Below are positions 1 through 6,183 of a stretch of 6,183 nt of DNA, piece by piece; positions within the stretch are counted from its first letter, which is position 1; every line of letters starts with the position of its first letter. The notes below the pieces were generated by a model that had not been told where the DNA came from, made no database searches, and saw only the letters and a program-made list of their open reading frames with translations. Origin of the DNA: Clostridiales bacterium (GTDB lineage Bacteria; Bacillota; Clostridia; Tissierellales; Sedimentibacteraceae); contig DMWH01000241.1 of NCBI GenBank assembly GCA_003483345.1, positions 653 to 6,835 of the forward strand. Direction: 5' to 3'. The position numbers and the translations under genes were made by a program.

Positions 1-2
1 TA

Positions 3-1403
3 TTGATAATTTTAAACGACAATGAAATGTCCATATCCAAAAACGTAGGAGGCTTGTCCCGCTATTTAAGCAGAATAAGAACTACCAAAGGATATTTGTC
101 CACTAAAAGGGATGTCGAAAAAATATTAAATAAAATTCCGGTCGGTAAACAGATTAAATCATTTTTAAAAAGAGCAAAAGACGGAATTAAGCAAATAGTT
201 GTTCCGGGGATGCTTTTTGAAGAATTGGGGCTTACCTATATGGGACCTATCGACGGTCACAATATACATAAAATTATTGAATCCCTGGAAAGGGCAAAAA
301 ATATTGAAGGCCCCTTATTAATGCATGTAATTACGAAAAAAGGCAAGGGCTATAAGTTTGCTGAAGAAAGACCGAATGAATTCCATGGTGTTTCTGCTTT
401 TAATATAGAAACAGGAGAAGCTCTAAAAAAATCCTCTCAATCTTATTCCGATTATTTTGGAATGAAAATGTGTGAAATTGCGGAAAAAAATGAAAATGTG
501 GTCGCAATAACAGCAGCTATGACTGATGGTACGGGGCTTAGGGATTTTGCAAAAAAATTCCCCAATAGAATTTATGATGCAGGCATTGCAGAGCAACATG
601 CGGTGACAATGGCTGCAGGGCTTGCCGTAAGCGGGGTTGTCCCGGTTGTTGCACTTTATTCGTCATTTCTACAAAGAGCTTATGACCAAATCATCCATGA
701 TGTTGCCTTACAAAACCTTCATGTTGTTTTTGCTGTTGACAGGGCAGGTTTGGTGGGAAATGACGGCGAAACGCATCAAGGTGTGTTTGATGAAGGATTT
801 TTGAGTTTAATTCCCAATATGACAGTATTATCACCCGCTGATTACAGGGAATTCGGAAATATGATGGAATTTGCCGTTTCATATAACGGACCTGTAGCAA
901 TAAGATATCCGAGGGGCAGCATGAGTGAATATATCAAAAACAGCGAGCAAAATATAGTCCTCGGCAAGGGATACATAGTCGAGGAAGGGAAGGACATAAC
1001 AATAGCTGCAGCCGGTAAAATGGTAAAGACGGCAATAGAAACAAGGGAAATTTTAAAAACAAAAAATATAGATGCAGAGGTTCTTAATTTAAGATTTATA
1101 AAACCATTTGACAAAGAGCTTATAATAAACTCCGTAAATAAAACGAAATCATTGGTAATAATCGACGAAGCAACTGTTTTTGCTTCCTATGCAGTTAATA
1201 TTTACAATATACTTCCTAAAAATCTTGATGTAATGGTTAAAACTTTGCCCGATGAATTTATTAAACAAGGCTCGATTGAAGAGCTCTTAAAAGAAAATCA
1301 ATTAGATGCTGATTCGATAGCTGCTGAAATAATTAAGTGGAAGGCAGATAATTATGATATTGATATAAGCAATAATTATACTTGCTTAAAACAAGGACGT
1401 TAG
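3..1403 (+). CDS. dxs: 1-deoxy-D-xylulose-5-phosphate synthase, 5'-truncated by the window edge
   Basis: Dxs is a cytosolic thiamine diphosphate enzyme that condenses pyruvate with glyceraldehyde 3-phosphate to give 1-deoxy-D-xylulose 5-phosphate, the entry step of the MEP isoprenoid pathway. 466 residues are visible. By alignment from memory with E. coli Dxs, about 173 N-terminal residues are missing, including the first His and the GDG half of the ThDP/Mg motif. The fragment begins inside the second half of that motif (ILNDNEMSIS, residues 3-12). Key residues are intact: Glu197 in IAEQHAV (E. coli Glu370), Tyr219 and Arg225 in YSSFLQRAYD, Arg247 in DRAG, Asp254 and His258 in DGETHQG, and Arg304 in RYPRG. 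The transketolase C-terminal domain occupies roughly residues 320-445. The first codon is TTG (Leu) and is not a real start. A polar tail of about 19 residues follows the usual end near residue 447. Identification is certain; the enzyme is probably active if the unseen part is intact. Confidence 0.97.
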   Translation: MIILNDNEMSISKNVGGLSRYLSRIRTTKGYLSTKRDVEKILNKIPVGKQIKSFLKRAKDGIKQIVVPGMLFEELGLTYMGPIDGHNIHKIIESLERAKNIEGPLLMHVITKKGKGYKFAEERPNEFHGVSAFNIETGEALKKSSQSYSDYFGMKMCEIAEKNENVVAITAAMTDGTGLRDFAKKFPNRIYDAGIAEQHAVTMAAGLAVSGVVPVVALYSSFLQRAYDQIIHDVALQNLHVVFAVDRAGLVGNDGETHQGVFDEGFLSLIPNMTVLSPADYREFGNMMEFAVSYNGPVAIRYPRGSMSEYIKNSEQNIVLGKGYIVEEGKDITIAAAGKMVKTAIETREILKTKNIDAEVLNLRFIKPFDKELIINSVNKTKSLVIIDEATVFASYAVNIYNILPKNLDVMVKTLPDEFIKQGSIEELLKENQLDADSIAAEIIKWKADNYDIDISNNYTCLKQGR

Positions 1404-1448
1404 AGCGGAAGTAGAATTATTAAATTAGTGAAAATGTATTATTTACTA

Positions 1449-1477
1449 TTGAAATTTTAAGGGTTTTCATTTATATT
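1449..1477 (+). promoter_or_regulatory. putative sigma-A promoter for zapA and downstream genes
   Basis: TTGAAA at 1449-1454 (5 of 6 to the -35 consensus) and TATATT at 1472-1477 (5 of 6 to the -10 consensus) are separated by exactly 17 bp. Initiation would be expected near 1484, giving a leader of about 44 nt. The whole region is AT-rich, so a chance match is possible. The ideal spacing and the position just upstream of a gene with a good ribosome binding site argue for a real promoter. Confidence 0.62.
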
Positions 1478-1513
1478 ATAGTTACGGATATATTTTACTC
1501 ACGATAAAAAATA

Positions 1514-1520
1514 AAGGGGA
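1514..1520 (+). promoter_or_regulatory. ribosome binding site that fixes the zapA start
   Basis: AAGGGGA lies 7 nt before the ATG at 1528, which is normal spacing. An in-frame TTG at 1522 would be only 1 nt from this site and cannot use it. The start is therefore placed at 1528, giving MNKVEIVVG, which is also where ZapA family homology begins. Confidence 0.85.
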
Positions 1521-1527
1521 TTTGAAT

Positions 1528-2607
1528 ATGAATAAAGTAGAAATTGTTGTTGGAGATAAAAAATATAGTGTAAGAACTGATGAAAGTCCCGAATATGTAA
1601 GAAAAATAGAATCTGTTTTGAACGATCAAATTAATATAATAGCTAATCAGAATAAGCGTTTTAATGAAATAGACAAATTAATTCTGTCATCTTTTGTGGT
1701 TATTGACAGGTATTTAAAACTTTCCGATGAAATTAACGAATACAAAAAAGATATATGTGAAGAAATTCTATCTTTAAAGGAAGCAAAAGAATTATCCGAA
1801 AAGGAAAAGGAAGAAGCTGTAAATAAGGCAGCGGATGCCATTATTGAAAAAGAAAGATTCAAAGAAAAGCTAATGGCAAGAGACAATGACCGTGAATATT
1901 TAAATTCCCAAATAACAAAGCTTCAGGAAAAAGTCAGTGAGCAGGAACAGCAGCTCTTGAAGAGCGAAATGCTCATAAATGAATTAAAAATAAAGAACGA
2001 AGAGTTGATTGAAGTAAATGAAGAGCTAATCAAAGAAAGAGAAAACTTCACAAAAGAAATAAGCTTTATGAACAATACAAAAGCAAGCTTAAACGGGAGA
2101 ATTTCAAAGCTGCAGTTAAAACTTAACGAGAAAGAACAGGAAATAATCAAACTTGAAAAGACTATCAGGGATTTAAAAAGCGCAGTAGATGATAAATCAC
2201 AAAAGATATATAATTTCAGCGATGAGCAGCAAAAAATGAACTTATTGGTTGATTCGAAAGAAAAAGATATCAATTCATTAATAAATAAAATCAATTTGCT
2301 GCAAAATAAGCTTAATGAAAAAGATGAATCAATTGCTTCCAAGGATAAATTAATAAATGATTTAAAGAGCACTGAAGAAGTATTAAAACAAAAATATGAA
2401 TCGATTAATGATGAAAAAGAAAAATATTTAGAAGAGCTTTTAATGATAAACAGCGATAAAGAAAGCCTTATCAACAGCATAAATCAGCTGCAGGAAAAAT
2501 TAAACCGCAAGGAAGCGGAAAACTTCCAGAACCAGTTGGAAATTAATAAGCTGAAAAAGGATAATATGGAGCTTATGCAGCTTTTAGACGAAGAAACAGC
2601 AAAATAG
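1528..2607 (+). CDS. zapA: ZapA-like cell division protein with a very long repeated coiled-coil tail
   Basis: The protein has 359 residues. Residues 1 to about 75 look like a ZapA domain: a short beta-strand start (KVEIVVGDKKYSV), the DESPEYVRKIESVLNDQI helix, and a hydrophobic helix around LILSSFVVIDRYLKL at 51-65. ZapA proteins bind FtsZ in the cytoplasm and bundle or stabilise Z-ring filaments. From about residue 80 to the end the sequence is continuous, highly charged coiled coil rich in Glu, Lys, Leu, Ile and Asn, with no membrane segment or signal peptide. Most ZapA proteins are only about 85-200 residues long, so this tail is unusually extended. It is built from a 63-residue repeat (residues 92-154, 155-217, 218-280, 281-343 and a partial copy). 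The position upstream of the U32 gene and mutS2 fits the usual Firmicutes zapA context. The ZapA domain call is good; the role of the tail is unknown. It could act as a spacer, scaffold or multimerisation arm. Confidence 0.85.
   Translation: MNKVEIVVGDKKYSVRTDESPEYVRKIESVLNDQINIIANQNKRFNEIDKLILSSFVVIDRYLKLSDEINEYKKDICEEILSLKEAKELSEKEKEEAVNKAADAIIEKERFKEKLMARDNDREYLNSQITKLQEKVSEQEQQLLKSEMLINELKIKNEELIEVNEELIKERENFTKEISFMNNTKASLNGRISKLQLKLNEKEQEIIKLEKTIRDLKSAVDDKSQKIYNFSDEQQKMNLLVDSKEKDINSLINKINLLQNKLNEKDESIASKDKLINDLKSTEEVLKQKYESINDEKEKYLEELLMINSDKESLINSINQLQEKLNRKEAENFQNQLEINKLKKDNMELMQLLDEETAK
1801..2604 (+). repeat. 189-bp (63-codon) in-frame tandem repeat inside zapA, four copies plus a partial
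   Basis: Units run 1801-1989, 1990-2178, 2179-2367, 2368-2556 and a partial 2557-2604. Each full unit ends in a 30-residue core that starts at residues 125, 188, 251 and 314, exactly 63 apart. Positions 1 Leu, 5 Ile, 8 Leu, 9 Gln, 11 Lys, 26 Ile, 29 Leu and 30 Lys of the core are the same in all four. By eye, cores 1 and 2 share 15 of 30 residues, as do cores 2 and 3. The 33-residue first part of each unit is less conserved; copies 2 and 4 match best there. The DNA copies have diverged, so the duplications look old. Confidence 0.78.
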
Positions 2608-2628
2608 AACGCGTCGGCGTTCTTTTTT
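2607..2628 (+). terminator. intrinsic terminator overlapping the zapA stop codon
   Basis: A perfect 6-bp stem, GAACGC (2607-2612) and GCGTTC (2617-2622), closes a GTCG tetraloop and is followed at once by six T residues (2623-2628). The first G of the stem is the last base of the TAG stop. An A run (2601-2604) precedes it, which is typical of such terminators. The hairpin is short, so termination may be partial. The next gene's ribosome binding site begins only 5 nt after the T run. Confidence 0.82.
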
Positions 2629-2642
2629 AAACAGGAGAAGAA

Positions 2643-4814
2643 ATGAGCGTAGAATTATTAGCGCCGGCAGGCAGTATTGAATCATTTTATGCAGCTGTAA
2701 ACAGCGGAGCAGATTCAGTATATTTAGGCGGAAAGTTTTTTAATGCAAGATATAATTCCCGGAATTTTGATAATGATGAAATGAAGCACATTGTAAAATA
2801 TGCTCACAACAAGGGTGTAAAAGTATATGTTACAATGAATACTGTTTTAAAGGATAATGAAATTACGGATGCATTGAACTATGCAATATTTTTGTATGAA
2901 AATGATGTAGATGCCTTAATAGTTCAAGATTTAGGTTTGTTCTGCCTGGTAAATAAATATTTACCCGATTTTCCCGTAAACATTAGCACACAGGCAAGTG
3001 TATACGATGAATACGGTGTTAAATTTTTTGAAGAATTTAATGTCAAAAAAGTTATTATGGCAAGAGAACTGTCCTTAACAGAGCTAAAAGAGACAGTTAA
3101 AAATACAGATGCCGATTTGGAAGTATTCATTCACGGTGCCCTTTGCACATGCTATTCGGGACAATGCTACATGTCAAGCTTTTTGGGTGGAAGAAGCGGA
3201 AACCGAGGGAAATGTGCACAGCCGTGCAGATTAAACTACAGCTTTTATGACAAAGAAACAAAGGAAGAAATTGAAAGTTTTAAAGAGGTGCCTCTGCTTA
3301 GTTTAAAAGACTTTATAGCAGGGGAAACAATTTATGAGCTTATTGAAGCAGGAATTAAAACCTTCAAAATAGAAGGGCGCATGAAAGGTCCTGCATACAC
3401 TTCATCAGTTGTGGAATATTACAGACAAATAATAGATAATTATTACAGCGGTAAAAATATTGACTGTACTCATTTAAAAGAAAAGGCTATGGAAACATTC
3501 AGCAGAGGTTATACAAACGGATATTTAAAGCCTTCAAAAGACGATGAAATGTTTGCGAAATTAAGTTCCGGCATAAAGGGAGAAAATATCGATGAAATAG
3601 AAGAAGACGTAAAGGATAAAGCACAGGAATATTCAAGGTTCAGGAGAAATAAAATAAGCTTTGACATAGAGCTTGTGATAGGCGAATATGCCCTGTTAAA
3701 AGTTTTTGACGGGAAAAACACGGTTGAAGTAAAGAGTAAAGAGGTCTGCGAGAGCAGCATTAAAAACAATGTAACAGATGAAATAATCTATGAGCAGCTC
3801 TCAAAGTTAGGTAATACTATATATGAACTGCATGATTTAAAGATTGTAAAAGATGAAGGTGTTTTTATCAGAAAAAGTTCTTTGAATCAATTAAGGCGTG
3901 ATGCGACGGAAATTCTTTACGAAAAATGCAGCAAATTTTATGACAGAAGAAAAGTTAATACTCTTACATACAATGATATATTTTCAAATATCAATAAAGA
4001 AAGTCACTCTGCAAAAATAAGCCTTAAAATAAACAGCATTGATGAATTAAAGTATGCTGACGATGTTAAGGTTAAGCGCTTATATGTGCCTTTTTATTTA
4101 AATATTGAAGAAGTAAAAAACACAAAAGTTGTAGAAAAATATTTATGGGTTCCAAATATAGTATCTAAAGAAAATTATAAAATTTTAAAAGAAAATTTGA
4201 ACTTGTATGATGAAATATTTGACGGTGTATGTGTAAACAATGTTGGAAGTTTTTATTTCTTTAAGAAAAATAGCAGGCTGAAGCTTCACTGCGGACCGTT
4301 TTTTAATATTATCAATACTTTTTCAGCAGAACTTTTAAAGGAAAAGGGAGCTCACAGCTTTACATTTTCTGTAGAAACAAATATCAGGGACATGGAAAGT
4401 ATTGTGAAACACACTTCACTCAGCTCGGAAATTGTCGCCCATGAATATGTACAGCTTATGGTTATGAAAAATTGTCCCATGTCGGTGATAAAGAATTGTA
4501 AAAACCTGCAGGACTGTGAAAAATGCAGCTTCAAAAGCAAATATCAATTAAAAGACAGAAAAGGAATTCATTTTAATATCGAAAGACAAAATAAACTTAC
4601 TCATATATATAACAGCGTGCCCCTGTCGATTATAGGAATTGCAAATAATTTCGTTGAAAAAAATATTGATTATTTTTTAGTCGATACGAAATTTTTGGAG
4701 GATGCGGAAGAAATAATAGATACATTGTACTGCGAAATAAAGGGAGTTAAAACTCATTATATTTTGGAGGAAAACAAATTTACGAGAGGGCACTATTTGA
4801 AGAATGTGTTGTAA
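2643..4814 (+). CDS. U32 family protein with DUF3656 domain, likely RlhA-type RNA hydroxylase
   Basis: The protein has 723 residues and an ATG start 5 nt after AGGAG (2633-2637). The N-terminal U32 domain spans roughly residues 1-300, opening with VELLAPAGSIESFYAAVNSGADSV-type sequence. The U32 signature is at 160-178 (E-x-F-I-H-G-A-L-C...G-x-C-x-M-S), with Cys168, Cys175, Cys191 and Cys195 as the likely iron-sulfur ligands and an IEGRMKGP motif at 243-250. DUF3656 covers about 330-425, ending in SSLNQLRRDATEIL. A C-terminal part (about 455-723) has a second Cys group, Cys611, Cys619, Cys625 and Cys628, and ends in the family-typical TRGHYLK. U32 proteins were first named as collagenase-like peptidases. 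Later work showed that E. coli RlhA hydroxylates 23S rRNA C2501 and that TrhP acts on tRNA U34, using prephenate-derived hydroxyl. DUF3656 makes RlhA the closer match, but the true substrate here is inferred. The protein is soluble, with no signal peptide. Confidence 0.9.
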   Translation: MSVELLAPAGSIESFYAAVNSGADSVYLGGKFFNARYNSRNFDNDEMKHIVKYAHNKGVKVYVTMNTVLKDNEITDALNYAIFLYENDVDALIVQDLGLFCLVNKYLPDFPVNISTQASVYDEYGVKFFEEFNVKKVIMARELSLTELKETVKNTDADLEVFIHGALCTCYSGQCYMSSFLGGRSGNRGKCAQPCRLNYSFYDKETKEEIESFKEVPLLSLKDFIAGETIYELIEAGIKTFKIEGRMKGPAYTSSVVEYYRQIIDNYYSGKNIDCTHLKEKAMETFSRGYTNGYLKPSKDDEMFAKLSSGIKGENIDEIEEDVKDKAQEYSRFRRNKISFDIELVIGEYALLKVFDGKNTVEVKSKEVCESSIKNNVTDEIIYEQLSKLGNTIYELHDLKIVKDEGVFIRKSSLNQLRRDATEILYEKCSKFYDRRKVNTLTYNDIFSNINKESHSAKISLKINSIDELKYADDVKVKRLYVPFYLNIEEVKNTKVVEKYLWVPNIVSKENYKILKENLNLYDEIFDGVCVNNVGSFYFFKKNSRLKLHCGPFFNIINTFSAELLKEKGAHSFTFSVETNIRDMESIVKHTSLSSEIVAHEYVQLMVMKNCPMSVIKNCKNLQDCEKCSFKSKYQLKDRKGIHFNIERQNKLTHIYNSVPLSIIGIANNFVEKNIDYFLVDTKFLEDAEEIIDTLYCEIKGVKTHYILEENKFTRGHYLKNVL

Positions 4815-4819
4815 CACAC

Positions 4820-4884
4820 TTGTCATCCTGAGCAAAGCGAAGGATCTCATGAGATTCTTCGAGATAAAGCTCTCAGAATGACAA
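4820..4884. repeat. palindromic intergenic repeat element (nested inverted repeats)
   Basis: The outer arms TTGTCATCCTGAG (4820-4832) and CTCAGAATGACAA (4872-4884) pair over 13 bp with one mismatch. Inside them, CGAAGGATCTC (4838-4848) and GAGATTCTTCG (4851-4861) form an 11-bp stem with one G-T pair around a 2-base centre. The left half resembles the TCATCCTGAGCGAAGCGAAGGATCT-type intergenic repeat that I recall from many unrelated bacterial genomes. No T run follows on either strand, so it is not a standard terminator. No transposase is present; if mobile, it would be a MITE-like passenger. Confidence 0.8.
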
Positions 4885-4908
4885 AATGCTAATCATAGCA
4901 ATGACAAA
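4877..4908. repeat. 9-bp direct repeat flanking a small hairpin upstream of mutS2
   Basis: AATGACAAA occurs at 4877-4885 and again at 4900-4908. Between the copies is a small perfect hairpin, TGCTA (4887-4891), loop ATCA, TAGCA (4896-4900). The first copy overlaps the right outer arm of the palindromic element. The second copy could also pair with the left arm's TTGTCAT (4820-4826), giving an alternative fold. The function is unknown. Confidence 0.55.
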
Positions 4909-4909
4909 C

Positions 4910-4918
4910 AGGAAAGGA
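4910..4918 (+). promoter_or_regulatory. ribosome binding site that decides the mutS2 start
   Basis: AGGAAAGGA ends 6 nt before the ATG at 4925. In-frame ATGs also exist at 4886 and 4901, with a TAA further upstream at 4865, but neither has a purine-rich site before it. Both lie in the repeat-derived region, so 4925 is preferred. Homology to B. subtilis MutS2 (SVLEFDKI...) also begins right after 4925. Confidence 0.8.
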
Positions 4919-4924
4919 AAAACG

Positions 4925-6183
4925 ATGAAAGAAAAATCTAAATCAGTTTTGGAATTTGATAAAATAATTGAAAAGGTTGCCGGATTTGCTGAAACCAAGA
5001 TGGGAAAAGAAGAGGTGTACAAATTAGATACATCTTACAACCTGGAAGGTGTAAAATTCAAGCAGGAGCAAACAGCACAGGCACTTTCCATAATCATTGA
5101 AAAAGGTTCACCTCCCTTGGGAGGTATTTCAGATATAAAGGAATACGTGAAAAGAGGAGCCGTAGGGGGTATTATATCTCTAAGAGGGCTATTGAACTGT
5201 GCCGATACCCTAAGAGCTGCAAGGCTTCTAAAAAATTATGTCCTTCTGAATAATGACGACAGAAATTATGATTTGCTGGAAGACTTGTGTAACAGTATAT
5301 ATGTAAACAAGGATATTGAAGAAAGAATATATTCGGTTATTATCAGCGAGGAAGAAATTGCCGATGATGCGAGCCCGGAGCTTAAACGCATAAGAAGAGA
5401 AATTCAAATAAAAAACAATTCAATAAAGAATAAAATTAATTCAATCGTAAGCTCATCTTCCATGCAGAAATATCTGCAGGAAGCAATAGTAACCATGCGC
5501 AATGACAGATATGTAATCCCCGTGAAGAAAGAATACAGAAGTATGGTCAAAGGAATAATTCACGACCAGTCTGCAACAGGCTCCACGCTTTTTATAGAGC
5601 CTATGGCCCTTGTGGAAATGACCAATGATATTGCCAATTTAAAAATCGAAGAAAAAAAGGAAATCGAGCGTATACTGTTAGAGCTTAGCATGATGATAGG
5701 TGACATAAGTGAAGAAATGCTAAACAATCAAGAAATACTAAAAGAGCTTGACTTTATTTTTGCAAAGGGCAAATACGCCATAAGCATAAACGGAATTGAG
5801 CCCAAGATAAATGACAGAGGATATATAAGGATAAAAAAGGGAAGACATCCTCTCATTTCACCTGAATTGGTGGTACCTATCGATGCAGTGCTTGGTGACG
5901 AATATACAACCCTAATAATAACAGGACCTAATACCGGCGGAAAAACCGTTTCATTAAAAACCTTAGGGCTTTTCACTCTTATGGGAATGGCAGGGCTTCA
6001 TCTCCCTGCCGAATACGGCACCGAAATATCTGTTTTCAGCGCAGTCTATGCCGATATAGGCGATGAGCAGAGCATCGAGCAAAGCTTGAGCACATTTTCC
6101 TCTCATATGACAAATATAGTGAAAATATTAAAAGAGGTTGATGAAAAGTCATTCGTTCTTTTCGACGAGCTCGGTGCGGGAAC
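4925..6183 (+). CDS. mutS2: endonuclease MutS2, 3'-truncated by the window edge
   Basis: 419 complete codons are visible before the window ends; family members are usually about 780-800 residues. The N-terminal part (about 1-300) carries the MutS core and clamp-like helices, with the family stretches AIVTMRNDRYVIPVKKEYRS (187-206) and TGSTLFIEP (218-226). The ATPase domain shows Walker A GPNTGGKT (334-341), the IGDEQSIEQSLSTFSSHM signature (378-395) and Walker B VLFDELGAG (411-419), all intact. The frame stays open to the edge. The C-terminal coiled coil, KOW-like and Smr nuclease regions must lie beyond the edge and cannot be judged. MutS2 is not a mismatch repair protein. In different species it has been linked to suppressing recombination and, in B. 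subtilis, to splitting collided ribosomes (RqcU). It follows the U32 gene by 110 bp with no terminator seen, so the two are probably co-transcribed. Confidence 0.96.
   Translation, partial: MKEKSKSVLEFDKIIEKVAGFAETKMGKEEVYKLDTSYNLEGVKFKQEQTAQALSIIIEKGSPPLGGISDIKEYVKRGAVGGIISLRGLLNCADTLRAARLLKNYVLLNNDDRNYDLLEDLCNSIYVNKDIEERIYSVIISEEEIADDASPELKRIRREIQIKNNSIKNKINSIVSSSSMQKYLQEAIVTMRNDRYVIPVKKEYRSMVKGIIHDQSATGSTLFIEPMALVEMTNDIANLKIEEKKEIERILLELSMMIGDISEEMLNNQEILKELDFIFAKGKYAISINGIEPKINDRGYIRIKKGRHPLISPELVVPIDAVLGDEYTTLIITGPNTGGKTVSLKTLGLFTLMGMAGLHLPAEYGTEISVFSAVYADIGDEQSIEQSLSTFSSHMTNIVKILKEVDEKSFVLFDELGAG

Larger units (their letters stand above)
1404..1527 (+). other. dxs-zapA intergenic spacer
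   Basis: This is a 124-bp, very AT-rich gap. It contains the putative promoter at 1449-1477 and the zapA ribosome binding site. I looked for an intrinsic terminator for dxs and found no GC-rich hairpin followed by a T run, so dxs transcription may read through into zapA. Nothing resembling tlyA, which often follows dxs in clostridia, is present. Confidence 0.7.

Noticed and set aside
842..1114. Minus-strand open frames within dxs (also at 691-900).
   Set aside because: They lie wholly inside a well-conserved dxs reading frame, have no recognisable product, and are typical shadow frames.
3..1403. The TTG at position 3 as a genuine start of a short Dxs.
   Set aside because: Homology is in mid-domain at this point and the first ThDP motif is missing because of the window edge; there is no room for a ribosome binding site.
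1411..1422. The 12-bp string GTAGAATTATTA just after dxs also occurs at 2649-2660, at the start of the U32 gene, suggesting a relic of that gene's 5' end.
   Set aside because: About one 12-bp match is expected by chance in a window this size, more with this AT content. The similarity does not extend further downstream.
1923..2480. A 185-codon open frame on the minus strand inside zapA, rich in Ser, Phe and Leu.
   Set aside because: It is the antisense image of the Lys/Glu-rich coiled coil: AAA/GAA codons read backwards give Phe and Ser. It has no family resemblance and no independent start signals.
4820..4884. The palindrome as an intrinsic terminator for the U32 gene.
   Set aside because: No T run follows the hairpin on either strand.
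5728..5976. Minus-strand open frame opposite mutS2.
   Set aside because: The + strand here encodes clear MutS2 sequence including Walker A; the reverse frame resembles nothing known.
1..6183. CRISPR arrays, tRNA or rRNA genes, phage or defence genes, and transposases.
   Set aside because: I saw no repeat-spacer pattern, no tRNA-like cloverleaf and no such coding sequence; nearly all the DNA is explained by four core genes.

Overview
The window looks like an ordinary piece of core chromosome from a low-GC Gram-positive bacterium, most likely a member of the Clostridia or Tissierellia. The evidence is the AT-rich sequence, strong AGGAG-type ribosome binding sites, a clostridial-style DUF3656-containing U32 protein, and the order zapA / U32 / mutS2. 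That order resembles the zapA...mutS2 neighbourhood of Firmicutes; Bacillus subtilis has cvpA and polX between the two genes, and they are absent here. I cannot name the genus. All four genes are on the + strand, and no stretch of 300 bases lacks a gene.

Layout: (1) 3-1403 is the C-terminal three quarters of dxs (1-deoxy-D-xylulose-5-phosphate synthase), whose N-terminus lies outside the window. (2) 1404-1527 is a 124-bp spacer with a good sigma-A-type promoter. (3) 1528-2607 is a zapA-type cell division gene whose small ZapA domain is followed by a very long coiled coil built on a 63-residue repeat. Its stop codon is the first part of a compact intrinsic terminator. (4) 2643-4814 is a full-length U32/DUF3656 protein, probably an RNA hydroxylase of the RlhA type rather than a true peptidase. 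(5) 4815-4924 holds a palindromic, mobile-looking intergenic repeat. (6) 4925-6183 is the N-terminal half of mutS2, which runs off the right edge just after the Walker B motif.

How the genes may work together: zapA, the U32 gene and mutS2 are probably one transcription unit driven by the promoter at 1449-1477. The terminator at the end of zapA would lower, but need not abolish, expression of the two downstream genes. By family knowledge the U32 protein and MutS2 both relate to RNA or ribosomes (rRNA hydroxylation; stalled-ribosome rescue by MutS2/RqcU). ZapA stabilises the FtsZ ring, and Dxs feeds isoprenoid synthesis.

I did not find a previously undescribed multi-gene system. The points most worth a second look are the exact 63-residue (nine-heptad) periodicity in the ZapA-like protein, the terminator squeezed against the U32 ribosome binding site, and the palindromic repeat between the U32 gene and mutS2.
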